This document shows positions 6,953 through 15,200 of a DNA stretch of 18,112 nt, in pieces. The notes under the pieces were generated by a model. It was not told the origin of the DNA and searched no databases. It saw only the letters and a list, made by a program, of their open reading frames with translations. The DNA is taken from contig JBGSIF010000226.1 in NCBI GenBank assembly GCA_041742635.1, positions 1-18,112 on the forward strand, written 5' to 3'. The stretch is from JTS-AC122 sp041742635 (GTDB lineage Bacteria; Planctomycetota; Phycisphaerae; Phycisphaerales; UBA1924). Each line of letters opens with the position of its first letter. The first letter of the stretch is position 1. Both the position numbers and the translations under genes were made by a program.

Positions 6953-8806
6953 CTAGAATGGAACACTATCGCCCTCGCACTCCCGCATGTACCGCTCGGC
7001 GTCTGCGCCACAGTTTGTTACTAGCTCAATGAACACGTCTTGTCCAAATGGCGCACTTCCGTTAGCACAAAGATAGTCGAAGGCTCGTGCCACGCAGTTG
7101 GCCAACCTGATCTCCCAGCATTTTCGAACTTTGCACCGAGCTTCACTGTTACAGCCCTGCTCCGTTTGACAGTTGATCCGTGCCATACACGCTGCCAGTT
7201 GCCGGTAGTTTTCTGCTTTTCTACAAGCGAAACTCCAATCATCGTCGGCACCGCAAGTTGTCGCAGGTCCGGAGTATGGCGCTGGCGGGCAGCATGCAAT
7301 ATTAGTGCTTACATTGCGCCGCTCGAATGCAACAATGCACTGAAAGAACGAGTCGCGGTTCGATTCAATGTCAGGCTCCCAGTTTGGATTTGTCGGATTG
7401 TCCGGGTGCCTTGAGCAGTTGCACACCATCGGGGTACCATTTACGCACACAACCATGGCCCTAGCACTCGGGTTGCCATCACATAAATCATCGCACATCT
7501 GTTGCGGCGTTGGCTGAGTCGGTCTAGTTGGAGAAGGTACTGCAGGCTGCGAGCCGCTCGCACTTGGCGAACATGTGTTCTCGTGAATATTGCCGTTATA
7601 TCCATTGCAAGCGTTGCCCGGCAATGCACGCAAACCCGAGCTGTCCATTCGGCGGATCGCGGCACTCCGTACATACTCGTAGAGATTGCTTCCATCCACA
7701 TACCCGATCGGATCCCTGCGCGTCCACCTTCCCAGCGTGGAGTCGAGGACACGGTTCCGCACATGTGCGAAGCGGACGATGGCTCCGTCGTTCTCGTACC
7801 CCGCGTAGCCCTTGCGGTTGGCGACGTAGGATGATGAGAGGACGCCGCGGCCGAGGGTCTGGTAGCCGTTTGCGATGGCGTAGTTGACGTCGTTTCCATC
7901 GACATCTCCGTCCAACTCGGCGTCTTTGCGGAGTTCGTAGCCGCCGCCCATGTTGCCGAGGTCGTTGATGTCGTAATCACCGTCGGAGTCGGTGTCGCCT
8001 GTGGGGAGGGCGGTGGCCGTGCCGTAGGCTGAGTACTTGATCCACTCGACAAGTTTGCCGGACGATGTAAGTATGGCTGGCACGTCCGCCCGCCAGTTCT
8101 GGCAGTAATACATGCGCTCTTCGAGTGTCCCGTCGCTGGCGGTGTCCCACGCCGTGTTGGCGTCCTTATCTCTCAAGATGCAGTGGTCGATGTACCCACC
8201 AATACCACCCGACGCGCCTCCATACCCGCCCAGCCCCGCGGCATGATACAAAAACCGCTCTTTCGGCGACGTATCCGAATCCCTGAACGTCGCCACGACA
8301 CGCCATTGATCGTCGTAGGCGAAGTAATAGTTCTTGTCATTACTATCGCAATCCCCGTCCGCGTCGGTGTCGTAATGCCATGACAGCCGCTGGTTCAGGC
8401 CGTTGTAACGGTATTCCGCGACCAGGTTGTTCGACTGGTTCTTGATCATGCGCAGCCTGCCCCATACATCATACACGAACTTGTACGATTGGCCATCGTC
8501 CGTGAGATTTCCCACGGCGTCATGGGTTAGGGTGTAGTTCGCGGTGCCGTTGGTATCGGTGTCCCGCGTCAGCATCTCGTTCGCCACGTTGTGCGTTCGG
8601 GTGTCGTCGGTCTCACCGGCGTCGGTGAAGTCGCCGTCGCCGTTGAGGTCCACCTTAGCGCGGTCCCAGTTGCCGGTCTGGGTGAGGGTCCACTGCTCGT
8701 CGCGCGAGCGGTTGGAGATCCGCGTGCTCAACAGCCCCTTCCCGTCCAGATTGTTGTACGCAACGATCCGGTCGGCGAGCTGGGTCGTGGCCGTCGTCCC
8801 GTCCAT
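6953..8806 (-). CDS. RHS-repeat protein C-terminal portion (5'-truncated) with cysteine-rich tail
   Basis: 617 residues from ATG 8806. YD-type repeats are visible ('LTHDAVGNLTDDG', 'YDVWGRLRMI', 'YRYNGLNQRLSWHYD'). The conserved RHS core end is near residues 345-385 ('GRWTRRDPIGYVDG', 'NLYEYV', 'DSSG'). Before it sits a calcium-loop insert resembling a dockerin (DTDSDGDYDINDLGN … DAELDGDVDGNDVNYA). The last ~230 residues are a variable tail with about 21 cysteines and a PSPTRPTQPTP linker. Complete RHS proteins are usually well over 1,000 residues with a signal peptide. Here the in-frame sequence ends at a TGA at 8896-8894, no SD precedes ATG 8806, and no export signal is seen. The gene is therefore probably a 5'-deleted remnant abutting the terC promoter. 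The tail may be a toxin or display tip; its activity is not recognisable. Confidence 0.75.
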   Translation of the reverse strand: MDGTTATTQLADRIVAYNNLDGKGLLSTRISNRSRDEQWTLTQTGNWDRAKVDLNGDGDFTDAGETDDTRTHNVANEMLTRDTDTNGTANYTLTHDAVGNLTDDGQSYKFVYDVWGRLRMIKNQSNNLVAEYRYNGLNQRLSWHYDTDADGDCDSNDKNYYFAYDDQWRVVATFRDSDTSPKERFLYHAAGLGGYGGASGGIGGYIDHCILRDKDANTAWDTASDGTLEERMYYCQNWRADVPAILTSSGKLVEWIKYSAYGTATALPTGDTDSDGDYDINDLGNMGGGYELRKDAELDGDVDGNDVNYAIANGYQTLGRGVLSSSYVANRKGYAGYENDGAIVRFAHVRNRVLDSTLGRWTRRDPIGYVDGSNLYEYVRSAAIRRMDSSGLRALPGNACNGYNGNIHENTCSPSASGSQPAVPSPTRPTQPTPQQMCDDLCDGNPSARAMVVCVNGTPMVCNCSRHPDNPTNPNWEPDIESNRDSFFQCIVAFERRNVSTNIACCPPAPYSGPATTCGADDDWSFACRKAENYRQLAACMARINCQTEQGCNSEARCKVRKCWEIRLANCVARAFDYLCANGSAPFGQDVFIELVTNCGADAERYMRECEGDSVPF

Positions 8807-8865
8807 AAGCGCAGGTACCGCTTGGTCGCCGTCGCCGATCCCGAGCGGGACGGCTCTGAAGTGCC

Positions 8866-8894
8866 GTGCCGCTGGGGGGGAACAGTGGTATACT
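8866..8894 (+). promoter_or_regulatory. Candidate promoter of the riboswitch-terC transcript
   Basis: TATACT at 8889-8894 matches the sigma-70 -10 consensus at five of six positions. A start seven bases downstream (about 8901) would begin the RNA just before helix P1 of the riboswitch. No good -35 is seen around 8866-8871, so the assignment rests on the -10 and its position. Confidence 0.45.
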
Positions 8895-8900
8895 CACATG

Positions 8901-9040
8901 TACTCCGTTGGGGAGTAGCCTCTTGCCCGGATAGCCGGGCGAGTGACGGGATCGTCAACACGGCCGGCCCACTCTGGGCTTGTCCGGTCCCGTCTGGTGC
9001 GTCGCCGAAGGGCGATGCGCCTCGCAAGACCAACGCAACC
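8901..9040 (+). promoter_or_regulatory. yybP-ykoY manganese riboswitch upstream of terC
   Basis: The signature elements of the yybP-ykoY (Mn2+) aptamer occur in order: GGGGAGTAG (8910-8918), GTCAACA (8954-8960) and GCAAGACC (9024-9031). Helix P1 forms between CGTTGG (8906-8911) and CCAACG (9030-9035). A hairpin GCCCGG-atag-CCGGGC lies at 8925-8940. An 11-bp stem with two G-U pairs (8996-9006 with 9011-9021) precedes the second metal-site loop. In the known family the two conserved loops dock and bind Mn2+, and the regulated genes include TerC-family Mn2+ exporters such as E. coli alx. The gene downstream here is terC. Secondary structure was drawn by eye. Confidence 0.88.
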
Positions 9041-9104
9041 GGCCCGTGCTCGCGCGGCTCATGGATGTGAGCCGGGTGTGTGCGGGCATTGTGGAGCGTT
9101 GGCC
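9030..9104 (+). promoter_or_regulatory. Predicted riboswitch expression platform masking the terC ribosome site
   Basis: CCAACGC (9030-9036), the 3' arm of P1, is perfectly complementary to GCGTTGG (9096-9102), which lies between the GGAG Shine-Dalgarno (9093-9096) and ATG 9105. A hairpin GGCTCA…TGAGCC (9056-9061, 9068-9073) fits inside this long-range pairing. Mn2+-stabilised P1 would release the ribosome site, giving translational activation as reported for E. coli alx and mntP. This is inference from complementarity. Confidence 0.5.
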
Positions 9105-9108
9105 ATGA
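9061..9108 (+). CDS. Possible 15-codon leader ORF overlapping the terC start (ATGA)
   Basis: ATG 9061 opens MDVSRVCAGIVERWP and stops at TGA 9106-9108, which overlaps the terC start as ATGA. Such an overlap can couple translation of terC to a leader peptide. There is no Shine-Dalgarno before ATG 9061 and the start sits in the loop of a predicted hairpin, so it may be fortuitous. Confidence 0.2.
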   Translation: MDVSRVCAGIVERWP

Positions 9109-10310
9109 CCGCGTCACTGCTGGGTTTGCCGTCGATCGTGCTGGGGGCCGCCGAAGGTGCGGGGAACCTGAAGATCTGGGCGTATGTCGGGTTCGTCGTG
9201 CTGGTGTTCGTGTTCCTGGCGCTGGATCTGGGCGTGTTCCACCGCGACGCGCATGTGGTGACGATGAAGGAAGCCGCCGGGTGGTCGGTGGTGTGGGTGA
9301 CGCTGGGGGTGCTGTTTTCGGGCGTGGTGTACGCGGCGTATGAGTACCACTGGCTGGGGTTGGGGCTGAATACTCCGAAGTACAACCCCGTGACGGACGC
9401 CGGTGCCGCGTTGATTGTCTCCGGCACCGTGGGCGGGCTGGAGGCCGCGAAGCAGTACCTCACGGGATATGTCGTGGAAAAGTCGCTGGCGATGGACAAT
9501 ATCTTCGTCATCGCGTTGATCTTTTCGTATTTCGCCGTGCCGGCCAAGTACCAGCACCGCGTGCTGTTCTGGGGGATCCTGGGCGCGCTCGTGATGCGAG
9601 GGGGAATGATCTTCATCGGGGGAGAACTCATCCTGCGGTTCCAGTGGATCCTGATCTTCTTTGGTCTGCTGCTCGTCGGGACCGCGCTCAAGATGGCGTT
9701 GATCCACTCCGCCAGCGATCCCGGCAAGAACCCGGTCGTGCGGCTGGTGAAACGGTTCTACCCCGTCACGGATTTTTATGACGGGCAGAAGTTCCTCACC
9801 AAGCGGACCGTGCGCCCCACCTACACGATCGACCCGGCCACCGGGACCGAGGCGATGGACCCGCCGCCGGACGGGTCGCTTCGCACGGACGGTCGGCGCG
9901 CCATCACGCCGCTGCTGCTCGCGCTGATTATGGTCGAGATCACCGACCTGGTCTTCGCGGTCGACTCCATCCCGGCCATTTTCGCCATCACCCCGGACCC
10001 GTTCATCGTCTTCACGAGCAATATCTTCGCCATCCTTGGGCTTCGAGCGCTGTACTTCTGCCTCGCGGCGGCGATCGCCAAGTTCCGTTACCTCAAGCCC
10101 GCTCTGATCGGGATCCTGCTGTTCGTGGGCGTGAAGTTGTTGCTGCTGTCCGTCCCGCCGTATGTTGATGACATGGCCGGTTGGGTCGGGAGCACCGTCG
10201 AACCGATGAAGGCGATCAAGATCGATACGACGGTGTCGCTGGTGGTGGTGCTGGGCGCGCTGCTCGCGGCGGTGGTGCTGTCGGTGCTGAGGCCGGGCAA
10301 GCACGAGTGA
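9105..10310 (+). CDS. terC: TerC-family integral membrane protein, probable Mn2+ exporter
   Basis: 401 residues. The start is ATG 9105, with GGAG at 9093-9096 eight bases upstream. The frame stays open to 8943, but that part lies inside the riboswitch and is arginine-rich, so it is not coding. The protein has about nine hydrophobic segments. Two family signatures are visible: 'KSLAMDNIFVIALIF' (about residues 123-138) and 'EITDLVFAVDSIPAIFAITP' followed by DPFIVFTSN and FAILGLRALYF (about 276-315). The acidic residues in these repeats are the presumed metal sites. A hydrophilic loop between the halves (about 220-265) is longer than usual, with a proline-rich part. TerC/Alx proteins export Mn2+ across the inner membrane, and the Mn2+ riboswitch in front supports that role here. 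It is transcribed alone and converges on a symporter gene. Confidence 0.93.
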   Translation: MTASLLGLPSIVLGAAEGAGNLKIWAYVGFVVLVFVFLALDLGVFHRDAHVVTMKEAAGWSVVWVTLGVLFSGVVYAAYEYHWLGLGLNTPKYNPVTDAGAALIVSGTVGGLEAAKQYLTGYVVEKSLAMDNIFVIALIFSYFAVPAKYQHRVLFWGILGALVMRGGMIFIGGELILRFQWILIFFGLLLVGTALKMALIHSASDPGKNPVVRLVKRFYPVTDFYDGQKFLTKRTVRPTYTIDPATGTEAMDPPPDGSLRTDGRRAITPLLLALIMVEITDLVFAVDSIPAIFAITPDPFIVFTSNIFAILGLRALYFCLAAAIAKFRYLKPALIGILLFVGVKLLLLSVPPYVDDMAGWVGSTVEPMKAIKIDTTVSLVVVLGALLAAVVLSVLRPGKHE

Positions 10311-10330
10311 TCGGGGGCGCGGCCCGATCA
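10308..10330. terminator. Palindrome containing both convergent stop codons (bidirectional terminator candidate)
   Basis: TGATCGGG (10308-10315) and CCCGATCA (10323-10330) are perfect 8-bp arms around GGCGCGG. The first TGA is the terC stop; the complement of the last three bases is the stop of the symporter gene. Both genes thus end in the same eight bases and share one hairpin. No T-tract follows on either strand. Confidence 0.5.
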
Positions 10331-11956
10331 GCGTCCGGCCGTCGGGGGCCGCGTGCCGATCAGGCATACTCCCGTCGCGAGCACCGTGCCGATGAGGAGT
10401 TGCCAGGGGAAGGCGATGCGGACGTTGGCGAGGGAATGCGCGGGCGTGAAGACGGCGTGGACGACCGTGTCAAGCAGCGGTGTGGCAGCGCGTAGAACAA
10501 CGGGCTGCATGAGCCAGACGGAGACGAAACCGGTGATGATGGCCGCGATGCAGGAACGGACAGAGCCGCGGCGCGAGAAGAGGGCGGTGATGAAGACACC
10601 CAGGAGGCCGGCGTAGGCGAAGTTCATCACGCCCAGCGCAAAGTCGATGAGGGTTGTGTTGGCTTCGTCGTACAGCCAGTGACACGCGGCCGCGAACAGG
10701 CCGACCACGATCCCCGCGCCGACGACCGCGAGCCGCCCGATGTAGAGATAGTGCCGCTCGTCGTGTTCCGCGCGCCTGGGGCGGTAGATATCCGAGACGA
10801 AGGTGCTGGACATGGAGTTGAGCGAGGCATTGATCCCACAGGGACCGGCGGCGAGTAGCCCGGCGAGCATCAGCCCCGCCAGCCCCGCGGGCATGTGGTC
10901 AACGGCGAAGGCCATCACGAGTTTCTTGGATTCCGGTATCGCGGCCGGTGCGGCGGCGCCCATGATGTCCGGGCGCTGATAAAAGATGTACAGCAGCAAG
11001 CCGAAAACGAGGAAGAGCAGCACGGTGGGCACGCCGATCAGCACGCCCCCGATGACCGAGAGGCTGCCTTTGAGGGGCGAGCGGCAGGTGAGCATCCGCT
11101 GCACGAGGTCCTGGTCGGCTCCGTGGGATGCGAGAGTGAGGAGCGAAAAGCCGAAGAGGACGGTGAGCAGCGAGATCGATGCGCTTGGATCGAAGCCGAG
11201 GAACGGCTTGGAAAAATCAAGGCCGGGATTGATGAGTGTGAGTTTGGACGGAAGCGGTTCGCCCGCCGCGGAGATGGGGTGGCGCAGCGCGTCGATGATG
11301 TCGATGGTTCCGACGGGGATGAGGTTCCGGAGGACGACGACGGCGGCGATCGTCGCGCCGAGGTAGACGGTGACTTGGAGCACGTCGGTCCAGATGACGC
11401 TGCCCACGCCGCCCCACAGCGTGTAAAGGATCCCGAAAACGGTGAACATGGCGACGGCCAGGGCGATGTGGGCAAGGCTGGTGTCGCCAAAGACGAGGTA
11501 CGAAAACGGCAGTGCGCCGATGAAGAGGCGAGCGCCGCCGGCGAAGACCCGCCCGATCATGTACGTCAGGCTGGCGATGGTCTTCGCTCCCGATCCGAAG
11601 CGGATCTCGAGGAGTTGGTACGGCGTGGTGACGCCTAGCCGGTAGTACGCGGGGATGAACACAGTGGCGAGCAAGATAGCAGCGAGGATCCCGCCGATGT
11701 TGGTCGAGAGGTACGCCAGGTTGCCGAGGTAGGATGATTCCGGCGCGCCGACGAAGGTGGCCGCGGACTGGGCGGTGGCGAGGATTGAAAACGCGACGGC
11801 CCAGACGGGCATCCGGTGCCCCGCGAGGAAATAGTCGTCGGTGTTCTTTGATTGACGCATCGAAAAATAGACGCCGCTGCCGATGAGCAGGGCGAAATAC
11901 CCGGCGAGAACCGCCCAATCCCAGTGATCAAAGCCTGCGGCGGCGAGTGGGTGCAT
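10328..11956 (-). CDS. Sodium:solute symporter (SSS/SLC5 family)
   Basis: 542 residues from ATG 11956, with GGAGGA (11971-11966) nine bases upstream. Hydrophobic segments run throughout, consistent with the 13-15 helices of the SSS family. The N-terminal helix region (residues about 15-35) is followed by 'DDYFLAGHRMPVWAVAFSI' and 'ATFVGAPESSYLGNLAY', and then 'YYRLGVTTPYQLLEIRFG', all typical of this family's first core helices. Later parts include 'GADQDLVQRMLTCRSP' and 'GLMLAGLLAAGPCGINASLNSMSSTFVSDIYRP', also family-typical. It uses the Na+ gradient to import a small organic solute; the substrate (sugar, sialic acid, amino acid or carboxylate) cannot be told from sequence. It converges on terC and diverges from the DUF1549 gene, so it is probably monocistronic. 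Confidence 0.9.
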   Translation of the reverse strand: MHPLAAAGFDHWDWAVLAGYFALLIGSGVYFSMRQSKNTDDYFLAGHRMPVWAVAFSILATAQSAATFVGAPESSYLGNLAYLSTNIGGILAAILLATVFIPAYYRLGVTTPYQLLEIRFGSGAKTIASLTYMIGRVFAGGARLFIGALPFSYLVFGDTSLAHIALAVAMFTVFGILYTLWGGVGSVIWTDVLQVTVYLGATIAAVVVLRNLIPVGTIDIIDALRHPISAAGEPLPSKLTLINPGLDFSKPFLGFDPSASISLLTVLFGFSLLTLASHGADQDLVQRMLTCRSPLKGSLSVIGGVLIGVPTVLLFLVFGLLLYIFYQRPDIMGAAAPAAIPESKKLVMAFAVDHMPAGLAGLMLAGLLAAGPCGINASLNSMSSTFVSDIYRPRRAEHDERHYLYIGRLAVVGAGIVVGLFAAACHWLYDEANTTLIDFALGVMNFAYAGLLGVFITALFSRRGSVRSCIAAIITGFVSVWLMQPVVLRAATPLLDTVVHAVFTPAHSLANVRIAFPWQLLIGTVLATGVCLIGTRPPTAGR

Positions 11957-12067
11957 CCGTGCGGATCCTCCATGGAAACAAGCCGGGGTTCATCATGCCA
12001 CATGAAAAAAGCCCAGTGCTGAACAGGTCAGATCGGTCGGGCGTGGGCGGATGCGAGAATATCTGTC

Positions 12068-12097
12068 TCGACAAGGTGTGCGGCTGGCTGGTATCAA
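12068..12097 (+). promoter_or_regulatory. Candidate promoter for the DUF1549/DUF1501 genes
   Basis: TCGACA (12068-12073; one mismatch to TTGACA) and TATCAA (12092-12097; four of six) are 18 bp apart in the gap between the divergent symporter and DUF1549 genes, about 100 bp before the start codon. Weak, but the best pair I see in the gap. Confidence 0.3.
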
Positions 12098-12194
12098 GTA
12101 CACTTTGAGAAGGTCCGGTGCGGCGTACACGCGATATTGTGTCGCCGTTCGGGCGTGGGAGACCGGCGGTCGGTCGGCGCGGGTGCGGCTTGAG

Positions 12195-12204
12195 AGGAGG
12201 TCAC
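12195..12204 (+). promoter_or_regulatory. Ribosome-binding site deciding the DUF1549 start
   Basis: AGGAGG (12195-12200), followed by TCAC, precedes ATG 12205. It rejects the earlier in-frame GTG at 12118, whose extension is arginine/glycine-rich and would precede the membrane anchor. Confidence 0.65.
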
Positions 12205-15200
12205 ATGCCTGGAGTTCGCTCAGTGATCATCGCGGGAATATGGGGGGTCGTATCTGCGGTGCTGCTCACAGGCGTCGCGGTCCAAGCGTGGCCCGAGCAT
12301 GAGCCTCACGTCGAGTTGCAACTGGTAAAGGCCGTCGCCGGCATCGGAACTTCGCATCTCGCAAAGAGTGCGCCGCGCGACGTGCGGTACGGACGTGATA
12401 TCCGCCCATTGCTCTCTGATCGTTGTTTTCAATGCCACGGGCCGGACCCGGCGACACGCGAAGCCGGGCTTCGGCTCGACGTTCGAGAAGACGCGGTCGC
12501 ACCACGGAAAGGATCGGCGTCGGCAGTTGTCCCGGGAGATTCGGCGGCAAGCGAACTGCTCCGCCGGATCACATCAAGCGATGATTCGGAGCGGATGCCC
12601 CCGGCGAACAGCCATAAACGGGTGATGTCCGCCGACGATGTGGAGTTGATCCGGGCCTGGATTGATGACGGAGCGAAGTACGAGCCGCACTGGGCGTTCG
12701 TGCCCCCGGTTCGCACGGACGTTCCAAAGATCAGCGCGCCAAGTGAAGCCTGGGCACGGAACGATATCGATCGGTTCATCGCGGCACGGCTGGAGCGTGA
12801 CGGACTCAGGCCGTCGCCCGAAGCAGACCCGGCGACACTGGCCCGGCGCGTGTTTCTCGATGTGACGGGGTTGCCGCCCACGCCGGAGGAAACCCAAGCC
12901 TTCGAGGCCGCGGCGCGGAGTGAATCTCAAGACGGGGAAGCATACGAGTTGCTGGTAGATCGGTTGCTGACGCAAGAGCCATACCGCACGCGGCACGCAG
13001 AGCGCATGACGGCCACTTGGCTGGATCAGGCACGTTACGCCGATACCTGCGGGATCCACATGGACGCAGGCAGGCAGATGTGGCTGTGGCGCGACTGGGT
13101 CATCAATGCGTATCGATCGAACATGCCCTTCGATCAGTTCATCATCGAACAACTTGCCGGGGACTTGTTGCCCGACGCGACGATCGAGCAGAAGATAGCG
13201 ACTGGCTTCAACCGGAATCACGTCACGACCGACGAAGGGGGCGCGATCGACGAGGAGTACCTGGTTGAATACGCCGTGGACAGGACGAACACAACCGGGG
13301 CGGTCTTGCTCGGGCTGACGGTTGGGTGTGCGCGTTGCCACGACCACAAGTTCGATCCGATTACGGCGGAAGACTTCTTCAGTCTCTACGCTTTTTTCAA
13401 CTCGATCCAGGAGCCGGGGTTGTACTCGCAGTTGCCGGACCCAAACCGCGCGTTCGAGCCGTTTATCGCAGTGCCCACCAAGGAACAGACAGCCAGACTG
13501 GCATCGATCCAGCACGAGATCGATACACTCCGACAAGGCCTCGAGGCTCGCACGCCAGAAGAAGAGTCGCAGCGGGCCGGGTTTTTCTCACAGTTGTGGG
13601 CGCGTGCGGGTGTATCGTGGGCCGATGCCGGGGTCATCGCCGCAGATTCCAAGAACGGTGCCACGCTGAGTGTTGAGTCGGATGGATCGGTTCGAGCCAG
13701 CGGCGAGAACCCCGCGACGGATGAACACCGGATCACGCTTCGCACCGGCGGCACCAATCTGCGTGTGCTTGCGATCGAGGCACTGCTTGATCCGGGTGGA
13801 GATGCGGGTGCTGCCGGGAGTGTTGGGCGGGCCGGGAACGGCAACGCCGTTCTTACGAGCGTTTCGGTCGAGGCGGTTTCGGTCGCGGACCCGACGAAGC
13901 GAGAGCCGGTAAACTTCATATGGGCCTGGGCGGATCATTCGCAGCAAAACGGCGACTTTGATGTCACCAACATCATCGATGAGCCATCGAATCAACGCCC
14001 CGACCGCGGATGGGCTTTGCAAGGGCACGAGAACAAGCAGCCTCGCGCGGCGATGTTGCTCTCCGACAAGCCGTTCGGCTACGACGGGGGCACACAACTC
14101 CTTGTCACGCTGCACTACAACTCAATGTATGCGAATCATGTTCTCGCTCGCGTGCGCGTGACCCCAGGCACGATCAACGACGCCGGACTTGCGATTATGC
14201 CCAGTTCCGTGAGTCGCTGGTACATCGCCGGCGCCTTCCCCGGCGATCGAGAGAATCGTGTCTACGAGCCGGTCTTTGGGCCGGAAGTGGGGGATCGGAT
14301 CGACCTCTCACAGAAGTTCGGGAACGACGGTAAGATCGGTTGGCGGTTTAGCGAACAACTGCGAGACGACGCAGTGATCGCGCTCGAAGGCGGGCGCAAT
14401 GTCACCTATGTCGCCAAGTATGTGTATGCACCGTCGGCGCGTGAGATGTCGCTATCGCTGGGTAGCGACGATGGATTCCGTGTCTATGTCAACGGAGAAG
14501 AGCAGGTCAGCCGGAACGTCGAGCGCGGTGTGGCGGCGAATCAGGACCGCGGGACGATCCGCTTGCGAGCGGGACGCAACGCCCTCGTGATGAAAATCGT
14601 CAACACCGGCGGCGCGGCGGGGTACTACTTCAATTCGAGCGAGCGAGTGGAACTCGCTGGAGACCTTGTCGCGGCGTTGCTGCCGGATCGCATCACGCGA
14701 CCGCCACAAACAGCGACGAATCACAGGTCCGAACTGGAAGCGAGAATCGAGCGTGCGTGGCGGGTGGCGGCGCTCCCGAAATATAAGGAAGCCGAGGCTG
14801 CGATAGGCCGGTTCGATACCGAGAAGAAAGCGATCGAGGCCGCGGTCCCACTCACGATGGTCATGAAGGAACTGCCCGAGCCGAAGAAAACCTTCGTGCT
14901 TTCTCGCGGTGCGTACGACAAGCCGGACATGACGCGCCCCGTATCACGTCGAGTGCCGATGTCCCTCGGGCAGATGCCTGCGCACACGCCGAGCAACCGA
15001 TTGGGGCTGGCCGAGTGGATCACCAGCGAACAGAACCCGCTGACGGCGAGAGTGACCGTCAACCGCCTTTGGGAAATGTTGTTTGCAAACGGGATCGTAC
15101 GCACGAGTGAGGACCTGGGGCTGCAGGGTGAATGGCCGAGCCATCCGGAACTGCTCGACTGGCTCGCCGTGGAGTTTCGTGAAGGAAGTGCCGAGTCGGG

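Noticed and set aside
8943..9104. N-terminal extension of TerC from ATG 8943
   Set aside because: It lies within the riboswitch, is arginine-rich with no family similarity, and has no ribosome site; ATG 9105 has GGAG at the right distance.
9114..10367. Long minus-strand frame opposite terC (417 codons)
   Set aside because: It mirrors the high-GC third codon positions of terC. The product is rich in Arg, Gln and His with no family pattern, while terC has clear family motifs.
12118..12204. N-terminal extension of the DUF1549 protein from GTG 12118
   Set aside because: AGGAGG just before ATG 12205 and the membrane anchor starting there favour the shorter form.
12574..13536. 320-codon minus-strand frame opposite the DUF1549 gene
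   Set aside because: Antisense shadow of a well-supported gene, without start signals or recognisable domains.
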